Part shown: piece after piece, positions 1 through 5,449 of the stretch
How positions within the stretch are numbered: the first letter of the stretch is position 1
Layout: every line of letters begins with the position of its first letter
From: Candidatus Methanomethylophilaceae archaeon
GTDB lineage: Archaea > Thermoplasmatota > Thermoplasmata > Methanomassiliicoccales > Methanomethylophilaceae
Direction of reading: 5' to 3'
Length of the DNA stretch: 6,249 nucleotides
Assembly (NCBI GenBank): GCA_011620825.1
Contig: WOYN01000098.1
Coordinates: forward strand, 1-6,249
Program-made: the position numbers and the translations under genes
Notes under the pieces: generated by a model
The model's input: the letters and a program-made list of their open reading frames with translations, nothing else
Told to the model about the DNA's origin: nothing
The model's database searches: none

Positions 1-936
1 CCGCTGTTTTTGGACGGGATAGTGATATACATAAAAGAGAGGCGCTGGAAATCCTTTGCGCTCCTTGTGGGAGTCGTGGCGGTGCTTGTCGTTCTGCATA
101 TTCTGAACTATGTCCTGCTAACCTACACGAGCCTGTTCTTCATACTTTTCGTCCTGATAGGGGCCACGGGCGTCGTGGCCATAGCCGAGGCGATACAGAG
201 GGTATTGTTCTACCGTGTCGTCCACTCCATCGAATACATGAACGTGAAGAACAAACTGAGCCTCTGGGATAGGATGGTGGCATTCATGTTCAACGTTCCG
301 GACGACCTCGATACCCGAAATATAACTATGAATTACAATGTCCAGAGGACATCCATTCCTTGGAAGGAGATGATCCAGACGATAGCGATGGCCCTCATGT
401 TCGGAATGTGCATCTGGATATACATATCGATGAACCCAGCGTTCATGGGCGAAAATACCTTCACATCCATTCCGATATTCATGTTCTCTCTAGTATTGGT
501 CATTCCACTGCTCGTGCTGCCTTTCACGATATTCAAATCACTTGATGTGAGGGTGGAGACGAACTATCGTGCATTCCACATACACAGCGGAGTGATGGAA
601 ACTCTGAAGAGGATGGCGCTTCCGGTCGGTGCGGCGCTGATATTCGTTCTTCTGGCTATAAACAAGTCCGAGCCTGTTCAGGTCATAACATACATCGGGG
701 CATCTGCTCTGGCCATAATATTCGTCGTTGGCTATACGTGCATACTGTACTATACCACGAACGAAAGGCCCCTCGTCAACGACATAGTGACGAAATGGAG
801 AATATTTCGCCCTGTTCCTATATTTGTGAGCCTGGACGACAGCGGGTCCAACAAAGCGATGTTCGACGAGGTCCCCGGCACGCCCAAGAGGGACAAGTCT
901 GATTTCGGCGAACTGATACTTCCTCAGAACAGATGA
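1..936 (+). CDS. Six-pass integral membrane protein of unknown function, 5' end outside the window
   Basis: I do not recognise this family. The frame is open to the left edge. A TTG at 10 and a GTG at 22 could serve as starts, but the frame continues upstream without a stop, so I treat the gene as 5'-partial. Counting from the TTG codon (308 residues), hydrophobic helices lie at about 16-38, 41-62, 121-141, 152-175, 202-217 and 225-248. A basic stretch (KERRWK, 9-14) precedes helix 1 and suggests a cytoplasmic N-terminus. A soluble loop of about 58 residues separates helices 2 and 3. The C-terminal tail (about 249-308) is polar and charged, with no catalytic or metal-binding motif I can name. 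Its TGA stop abuts the stop of the convergent gene on the other strand, so any terminator must lie inside that gene. That it is a real gene is nearly certain; the function is unknown. Confidence 0.85.
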   Translation, partial: PLFLDGIVIYIKERRWKSFALLVGVVAVLVVLHILNYVLLTYTSLFFILFVLIGATGVVAIAEAIQRVLFYRVVHSIEYMNVKNKLSLWDRMVAFMFNVPDDLDTRNITMNYNVQRTSIPWKEMIQTIAMALMFGMCIWIYISMNPAFMGENTFTSIPIFMFSLVLVIPLLVLPFTIFKSLDVRVETNYRAFHIHSGVMETLKRMALPVGAALIFVLLAINKSEPVQVITYIGASALAIIFVVGYTCILYYTTNERPLVNDIVTKWRIFRPVPIFVSLDDSGSNKAMFDEVPGTPKRDKSDFGELILPQNR

Positions 937-1371
937 TCAATCCTCAAATTTCGGGTTCATCCTACCCGGCGATGCGAGCGACCTGAATATCGGCATGAAG
1001 ACCTGCCCGGAGCTGAATCCCTCGGTTTTGTTAAGTCCCAGAAGTTCAGGCTCTTGATTGTTCGTAATGATAATCTTATATCTCTGCTCGGTGCCGTCCG
1101 CTGTTAAAAGCGGAGCTTCATATGCCTGGGCGACCGCAAGGGCGGTCTCTGCGATATTCTGTATATCTTCGGGACCCATGGTATCAGGCACGTAGACCAT
1201 GAATGAGCAAACTCCCGTCTCGTTGTTAATCATGAACCTTGTTTCGGATTTCTCGAGGCAGGCCCTGAAACTGTCTGCTTTTTCGCCTTCGCCTGCAAGC
1301 TCGCTCATCCTTTCGACGAAAACGTTCGGTACATCGATATAAATGGCTTCTTTGCCGAGAATGCTCCACAT
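937..1371 (-). CDS. Small conserved-looking hypothetical protein, 144 aa from the favoured start
   Basis: I do not recognise the product. From the ATG at 1371 it reads MWSILGKEAIYIDVPNVFVE and looks like a compact soluble alpha/beta protein. Beta-type stretches lie at about 7-13, 54-61 and 97-103. A helix at about 67-86 (PEDIQNIAETALAVAQAYEA) is followed by a polar C-terminus ending NPKFED. There is no signal peptide or membrane helix. The start is uncertain: the same frame opens further upstream at a GTG at 1389 (150 aa), an ATG at 1449 (170 aa) and 1491 (184 aa). I favour 1371 because a TATA-like stretch (TTATCTAT, 1393-1400) lies about 25 bases upstream, as expected for a leaderless archaeal message. 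In addition, the extra N-terminal residues are Cys/Asn-rich and look unlike the rest. The gene is divergent from trpS and converges on the membrane-protein gene, with the two stops abutting. Confidence 0.72.
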   Translation of the reverse strand: MWSILGKEAIYIDVPNVFVERMSELAGEGEKADSFRACLEKSETRFMINNETGVCSFMVYVPDTMGPEDIQNIAETALAVAQAYEAPLLTADGTEQRYKIIITNNQEPELLGLNKTEGFSSGQVFMPIFRSLASPGRMNPKFED

Positions 1372-1392
1372 GCCGAAGTGATTTCCCACTAG

Positions 1393-1400
1393 ATAGATAA
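1393..1400 (-). promoter_or_regulatory. Possible TATA box for the small hypothetical gene
   Basis: Read on the minus strand the bases are TTATCTAT, centred about 26 bases before the ATG at 1371. This is the usual distance from archaeal TATA box to transcription start, so the message would be nearly leaderless. The match to the TATA consensus is only fair. If the gene really starts at 1449 this element is coding sequence and the call is wrong. Confidence 0.3.
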
Positions 1401-1451
1401 GGGATTCGTTCTTAGTTCTGCTGTTGCAGAAAGTAACGTGGCATATCATAA

Positions 1452-1460
1452 AGATTAAAA
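1452..1460 (+). promoter_or_regulatory. Possible TATA box of the trpS-pheS unit, perhaps bidirectional
   Basis: AGATTAAAA is the most A+T-rich stretch before trpS and lies about 31-39 bases before the ATG at 1491. That places transcription start near 1480-1485 with a very short leader. On the other strand the same bases read TTTTAATCT, so the element could also drive the divergent small gene from about 1430. A weak GAAGGT (1474-1479) is the only Shine-Dalgarno-like stretch before trpS. Confidence 0.4.
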
Positions 1461-1490
1461 CCGTTGTGGTGCGTGAAGGTTCCGTTCGCA

Positions 1491-2627
1491 ATGACAGAGG
1501 ATTTTAAAGTCACGCCCTGGGAGGTCACCGGGGACATCGATTACGGTCTCCTCCAGGAGAGGTTCGGTACCACGCCGATAGACGCCGCGCTCCTCAAACG
1601 GCTGTCGAAGTACGGTGAAGTGCACCCTATGCTCAGACGCGGCATATTCTATTCACACAGGGACATCAACCAGCTCCTTGACGAGTACGATAAGGGCAAC
1701 AAGTTCGTGCTCTATACGGGAAGGGGGCCTTCCGGGAACACGCACCTGGGGCACATGATGCCATGGATATTCAACAAGTGGGTACAGGACGTATTCAAAA
1801 TACCGATGCTGTTCCAGATGACCGATGATGAGAAATTCCTTTTCAAAGACCTTACGCTGGGCGACACAAGGAGCATGGCCTACGAGAACGCGCTGGACTT
1901 CGTTGCGCTGGGATTCGACCCGGATAACACAAAAATAATCCTTGATACAGAGAATATAAAGACTCTCTATCCGATAGCCTTGAAAGTGTCGAAGAAGGTC
2001 ACATTCTCGACCGCAAAAGCCGTCTTCGGTTTCGACAATTCCACCAATCTCGGTTCGATATTCTTCACATCCATCCAGGCCGCGCCCGCGTTCCTCCCCA
2101 CAGAGGAGGCTGGGAAACAGGTGCCGTGCATGATACCCTGCGGTATAGACCAGGACCCGCATTTCAGGGTCGCCAGAGACGTCGCTCCCGGCCTGGGATA
2201 TCCCAAGCCTGCCATGATGTACTGCAAGATGTTCCCCGGCCTGGGAGGAGGGGACAAGATGTCGTCCTCCGACGAGAACGCAACCATCTACACCACAGAC
2301 GGGCCGAAAGCGGTCAAGAAGAAAGTAGGCAGAGCATTCACCGGAGGCCGCGTATCGGTCGAAGAACAAAGAGAAAACGGCGGGAACCCAGAGGCCTGCG
2401 CCGTATTCAAATATTATTTCTATATGTTCGAAAAGGATGATTCCAAGATCAACGAACTGGCCGACAAATGCCGCTCGGGGTGTATCCTGTGCGGCGAGTG
2501 CAAGGTCGAGCTTACAGCAAGGATAAACTTGTTTTTGGAGGACCATCAGGCAAAGCGCGAGGAAGCCAGGGAGATCGTGGGAAACATGACCTATGGCGGA
2601 TTCAAGTGGAAGAAGGACGGCGATTAA
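1491..2627 (+). CDS. trpS: Tryptophanyl-tRNA synthetase (TrpRS), archaeal type
   Basis: A class I aminoacyl-tRNA synthetase that activates L-tryptophan with ATP and attaches it to tRNA(Trp) in the cytoplasm. It has 378 residues, the normal size for the archaeal/eukaryotic branch. The HIGH-class signature is HLGH at 85-88, inside GRGPSGNTHLGH. The KMSKS-class signature is KMSSS at 256-260, preceded by the Gly-rich FPGLGGGD. PCGIDQDPHFRVARDV (216-231) is the conserved core of this branch. The C-terminal region is helical and holds a cysteine cluster (C327, C331, C334, C337, with C303 upstream) that may bind metal or a Fe-S cluster. I chose the ATG at 1491 because the TTG at 1464 would add only nine residues and run into the likely promoter. 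It stops with TAA one base before pheS, so the two are almost certainly co-transcribed. The identification is secure. Confidence 0.97.
   Translation: MTEDFKVTPWEVTGDIDYGLLQERFGTTPIDAALLKRLSKYGEVHPMLRRGIFYSHRDINQLLDEYDKGNKFVLYTGRGPSGNTHLGHMMPWIFNKWVQDVFKIPMLFQMTDDEKFLFKDLTLGDTRSMAYENALDFVALGFDPDNTKIILDTENIKTLYPIALKVSKKVTFSTAKAVFGFDNSTNLGSIFFTSIQAAPAFLPTEEAGKQVPCMIPCGIDQDPHFRVARDVAPGLGYPKPAMMYCKMFPGLGGGDKMSSSDENATIYTTDGPKAVKKKVGRAFTGGRVSVEEQRENGGNPEACAVFKYYFYMFEKDDSKINELADKCRSGCILCGECKVELTARINLFLEDHQAKREEAREIVGNMTYGGFKWKKDGD
2608..2617 (+). promoter_or_regulatory. Likely ribosome binding site of pheS inside the end of trpS
   Basis: GGAAGAAGGA is purine-rich and ends 11 bases before the pheS ATG at 2629. 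It is a partial match to the archaeal Shine-Dalgarno sequence. It supports 2629 over the in-frame ATG at 2593, which lies upstream of it. Stop-start coupling from trpS is equally possible given the one-base gap. Confidence 0.4.
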
Positions 2628-2628
2628 G

Positions 2629-4146
2629 ATGGACCCTACAGTTGCGGAAGGACTAAGCTATAATGAAATAAAGCTGTTGCTGGCACTTGATGCTGCAGGA
2701 GGAAAGGCCTCACCCCAGGACCTGATATCCAAATATGATTTCTCGATCGAAGTGGAGGTAATGGGCGCGGCGTCCTGGCTGGAGACCAAGGGCTTGGCGA
2801 AGATTGCAGAAGAGAGCACGATGTTCTTCGCGATCGGCGACGAATCCGTTGCCAAGCACGGACTTCCCGAGAGAAAGGCGATCGAAGCCATCGATGCCGC
2901 AGGCGGCAAGATCGGAATGCCTGAATTGGCAGGGGCCATGCCCGGCGGAGAGGATAAGATAGCTGTCGGATGGCTTAAAAGAAAAGGCCTCGCAGACATC
3001 GTAAAAGAGGGAGGATCCAAGATTCTGGTACTTACAGATAAGGGCAGAGATTCACTGGGCAAGAAACTGCCGGTCGAGGAATTTTTGGAGACACTTCTAA
3101 AGGGCCCGGTTGCTGAAAAGGATGCGGACAAGAGCATCATAAGCGAGCTCAAGGGACGCGGAGGAATCATCCGCGAGGCGCCAGAAGTATCCAGAGAAAT
3201 TACGATCACGGAAGAAGGTATGCGGATAGCGAAATCGGGCATCGAGCTCAAGAGGGAGGTAACCGATATCACCGACCGTCTGATACAGAGCGGAGAATGG
3301 CGGGGTGCCGAATACCGCAAGTACGATATCCATACGTTCGCCCCTGCATTGTACCCTGCCAAAAGGTCCCCGATCACCAGGCTCAGCGACCAAGTGAGGC
3401 AGATGTTCCTGGACATGGGGTTCGTGGAGATGTCATCCGATTACGTTCAACCATCCTTCTGGAACATGGATGTACTGTTCACGCCTCAGGACCACCCGGC
3501 GAGGGACCTCCAGGATACGTTCTACCTGGACTATCCTTCGTCGATACGCGAGGATGACCATGAGCTTGTGGAATGTGTCAGGGAGCTCCATGAGAACGGC
3601 GGAGGGACGGGCTCCACAGGATGGGGAGGGGAATGGTCTAAGGAGTTTTCGGAATCCGCCATACTGAGGACGCACAGCACTGTGAGCAGCATACGGTACA
3701 TCGCGGCCCATCCCGAGGCCCCCTGCAAGGCGTTCTCGATCTCCAGGATATTCAGGAAGGAATCCATAGACGCAACGCATCTCCCCGAATTCACCCAGAT
3801 CGAGGGCATCGTTATCGATGAGAATGCCAACTTCGATACTCTGATATCGATCATCCGCGAGTTCTACGCCAGGATGGGTTTCGATAAAATCCGCATAAGG
3901 CCAGCATATTTTCCATATACCGAACCGTCGCTGGAACTCGAGGTGTTCTTCAACGGAAAGTGGATGGAGCTTGGCGGCGCTGGGATATTCAGGCCTGAGG
4001 TCGTAGCTCCGTTCGGCGTTAAGCACCCCGTGCTTGCATGGGGATTCGGATTCGAGAGACTCGCAATGCTCAAATGGAACATCAAGGACATCCGTGAGCT
4101 CTACATCTCCGATCTGGACACTCTTAAGGGCAGTAAGGTTTTCTGA
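2629..4146 (+). CDS. pheS: Phenylalanyl-tRNA synthetase alpha subunit (PheRS alpha), archaeal type
   Basis: The catalytic subunit of the alpha2-beta2 class II enzyme that charges tRNA(Phe) with phenylalanine. It has 505 residues, the usual archaeal length. Residues 1 to about 210 hold small winged-helix units of the kind archaeal/eukaryotic PheRS alpha carries before its catalytic domain. Two units share a DAAGGK motif at 21-26 and 89-94 and look like an internal duplication. The catalytic domain follows: the motif 1 region (RSPITRLSDQVRQMFLDMGF, 246-265), an LRTHSTVSSIRY stretch (346-357), motif 2 (FSISRIFRKESIDATHLPEF, 369-388), the Phe-site stretch FPYTEPSLE (428-436) and motif 3 (GFGFERLAML, 472-481). 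The ATG at 2629 directly follows the trpS stop. An ATG at 2593 would add 12 residues overlapping trpS and is not favoured. The partner pheT is not next door. The TGA stop abuts the stop of the convergent regulator gene. Confidence 0.97.
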   Translation: MDPTVAEGLSYNEIKLLLALDAAGGKASPQDLISKYDFSIEVEVMGAASWLETKGLAKIAEESTMFFAIGDESVAKHGLPERKAIEAIDAAGGKIGMPELAGAMPGGEDKIAVGWLKRKGLADIVKEGGSKILVLTDKGRDSLGKKLPVEEFLETLLKGPVAEKDADKSIISELKGRGGIIREAPEVSREITITEEGMRIAKSGIELKREVTDITDRLIQSGEWRGAEYRKYDIHTFAPALYPAKRSPITRLSDQVRQMFLDMGFVEMSSDYVQPSFWNMDVLFTPQDHPARDLQDTFYLDYPSSIREDDHELVECVRELHENGGGTGSTGWGGEWSKEFSESAILRTHSTVSSIRYIAAHPEAPCKAFSISRIFRKESIDATHLPEFTQIEGIVIDENANFDTLISIIREFYARMGFDKIRIRPAYFPYTEPSLELEVFFNGKWMELGGAGIFRPEVVAPFGVKHPVLAWGFGFERLAMLKWNIKDIRELYISDLDTLKGSKVF

Positions 4147-5370
4147 TCAGTCGAAGACTACTCTGCCCCCTTTCGATCTTACTGCTTCCGTCAGGGTAAG
4201 AATGCTATCTCTGCGCTCCTCGTTGCGACATGAACTGAGCGCTTTGCCCAGATAGCTCAAGCAATCTTCCATGCTCCCGCGTTCGTATGCTATGCCGGCA
4301 CGAAGCACCATCATTTCATCCAAACGGGAGATATCCCCTGTTTCGGTGAACTTCCTTACGGTGTCGATGAGCGCCTTCTCTGCGTCTTCGTAGCGTCCGA
4401 GGGAATACAGGGACCTGCCGATAAGCATCGCCGACCTGGCGGTACCGCTCTTTGCATGGATTCTTTCGGCATCCGAAAGTGATTCCTTAGGGTTTTTTTT
4501 GACGAGCTTGGACTCGGCGCGCACGATATCCGCTTCGTCCGAACCCAATTTTTCCAGCTCGAAGGCGGCCTTCTCTGCGAACTCCGCATCCCCGCATGCT
4601 ATTGCGATCTTGGCGCGAACGCTCCACGACGCCAGCGGATCCTTCGTTGAAGCGTCTAGGCCTTTTACAATATCCAAAAGGTCGTCGTTATGATTTTCCA
4701 GGAACGATGCGGACTTGTTTACGAGCAACCGGTTCGCCTCCACGGAACGCCCGGCGGCAGAAAGGTGGTGCAGTCTTTCCTGTTCGTCCGGGACATTGTC
4801 CATCCACCAATCGGCGGCCGTGCTGTTCCATCTCCGTATGGATTCTGCATCTACTGCATCGAGGTAGCATTTCTTGATATCCGGAGATATGTTTACAATG
4901 CCCTCGTGGGTGGCGGGGACCACACCCGAATCGGTGGGCGGAAGCAGTTTTTTGTTGACAGGTACGCGTATGACGCACGCCAGCCCCAGCGCGTCCCGGT
5001 CAGATACGCTCAGTTTATCCCACATGAGCCCCGGATCGCATCTTCTCATATCCAGTACGGTCTCGAACGGCACGCCGGCATCTTCGAGCTTCTTCCTCAC
5101 GTGTTCTGCTTCGATCCTTCCTTCGGGTTCTAGGTAATAGACCTTCCTCCTGATCCCGGAGCCTATCACGTGGACCTGGTTCTCCCTGACCTTGCCGGCC
5201 TGCCTGAGTTTTTTCAATTCCAGGGAAGAGTGGGCTCTGGAGATTCCGAGGGCGGCGGCGATGCCGTCCTGGGTAAGGTCGAATGGCAGGTTATATACTT
5301 CTTCCTCGTCCACCATTTTGAATCTGCCGAGGTGAAGGAGTATTCTCTCGCGAATTGTTGGGTTCTCCAT
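4147..5370 (-). CDS. Winged-helix transcriptional regulator with C-terminal TPR-like repeats
   Basis: A probable DNA-binding regulator of 407 residues. Residues 1 to about 80 form a winged helix. The helix-turn-helix is at about 31-60 (FDLTQDGIAAALGISRAHSS and the recognition helix after it), and the wing is at about 66-80 (VHVIGSGIRRKVYYL). Residues 85-110 are charged and helical. The middle (about 115-220) is unassigned. From about 243 to 385 the chain is helical with TPR-like pairs: 243-277, 311-345 (clearest, SAMLIGRSLYSLGRYEDAEK) and 351-384. TPRs usually bind protein partners, so it may sense a partner rather than a small ligand. The ATG at 5370 fits a TATA box centred near 5399 and implies a leaderless message. 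It is divergent from dtdA and converges on pheS. The coding strand carries an A8 run at codons 291-293. The target is unknown; dtdA and itself are the simplest candidates. Confidence 0.85.
   Translation of the reverse strand: MENPTIRERILLHLGRFKMVDEEEVYNLPFDLTQDGIAAALGISRAHSSLELKKLRQAGKVRENQVHVIGSGIRRKVYYLEPEGRIEAEHVRKKLEDAGVPFETVLDMRRCDPGLMWDKLSVSDRDALGLACVIRVPVNKKLLPPTDSGVVPATHEGIVNISPDIKKCYLDAVDAESIRRWNSTAADWWMDNVPDEQERLHHLSAAGRSVEANRLLVNKSASFLENHNDDLLDIVKGLDASTKDPLASWSVRAKIAIACGDAEFAEKAAFELEKLGSDEADIVRAESKLVKKNPKESLSDAERIHAKSGTARSAMLIGRSLYSLGRYEDAEKALIDTVRKFTETGDISRLDEMMVLRAGIAYERGSMEDCLSYLGKALSSCRNEERRDSILTLTEAVRSKGGRVVFD
4493..4500. other. Eight-base homopolymer: A8 in the regulator's coding strand, T8 on the + strand
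   Basis: On the minus strand the regulator reads GTC AAA AAA AAC CCT, which places the heptamer A AAA AAC in the zero frame. That is a classic -1 slippery sequence. A -1 slip would give CCC then TAA, ending the protein at 294 residues without its last TPR-like units. On the + strand the T8 run lies 347 bases past the pheS stop and could act as a T-rich archaeal terminator for trpS-pheS read-through. It could also be chance. Confidence 0.3.
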
Positions 5371-5394
5371 TGTAACAGCGGTTAATGATGATAT

Positions 5395-5403
5395 TCTTTA
5401 AAG
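5395..5403 (-). promoter_or_regulatory. TATA box of the winged-helix/TPR regulator gene
   Basis: Read on the minus strand the bases are CTTTAAAGA, with a perfect 8-base palindrome CTTTAAAG at 5396-5403. The centre is about 29 bases before the ATG at 5370, as expected for archaeal TBP binding, with transcription starting at or next to the start codon. A-rich sequence (CTAAAAAGA) just upstream could serve as the BRE. No Shine-Dalgarno sequence is evident, which agrees with a leaderless message. Confidence 0.6.
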
Positions 5404-5411
5404 TCTTTTTA

Positions 5412-5436
5412 GTGTCAAAGTATATATTTTGTACAC
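5412..5436. repeat. Imperfect inverted repeat over the dtdA TATA box, candidate operator
   Basis: The left arm GTGTCAAAG (5412-5420) and right arm TTTTGTACAC (5427-5436) flank TATATA (5421-5426). The reverse complement of the right arm is GTGTACAAAA, so the arms match as GTGT-CAAA with one inserted base and a mismatch next to the centre. The near-dyad sits exactly on the + strand TATA box and between the two divergent genes. A protein bound there would block TBP and repress dtdA. The divergently encoded winged-helix protein is the obvious candidate binder. A+T-rich promoters make weak dyads by chance fairly often. Confidence 0.4.
5420..5428 (+). promoter_or_regulatory. TATA box of dtdA
   Basis: GTATATATT is a strong archaeal TATA match centred about 26 bases before the dtdA ATG at 5450. 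Transcription should therefore start at or within a few bases of the start codon and give a leaderless message. The purine-rich CAAAG just upstream (5416-5420) could be the BRE. No Shine-Dalgarno sequence precedes the ATG. Confidence 0.65.
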
Positions 5437-5449
5437 ATTAGGGCTGACC

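Noticed and set aside
1464..1490. TTG start extending TrpRS by nine residues
   Set aside because: The extension overlaps the likely transcription start and leader. The ATG at 1491 gives the usual archaeal TrpRS N-terminus.
1653..2546. 297-codon open frame on the minus strand inside trpS
   Set aside because: Entirely antisense to a certain gene, with low-quality composition and no motif. A shadow of the biased codon use of trpS.
2593..2628. Upstream ATG start for PheS overlapping trpS
   Set aside because: The added residues read through the trpS 3' end in another frame. The purine-rich ribosome-site candidate lies after this ATG and before the one at 2629.
2658..3416. 252-codon minus-strand frame inside pheS
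   Set aside because: Ser/Pro-rich composition typical of an antisense shadow, fully inside pheS.
3433..4026. 197-codon minus-strand frame inside pheS
   Set aside because: Antisense to the PheRS catalytic domain. No recognisable domain and no promoter.
4690..5133. 147-codon + strand frame inside the regulator gene
   Set aside because: Antisense shadow of the regulator's coding sequence, with no family resemblance.
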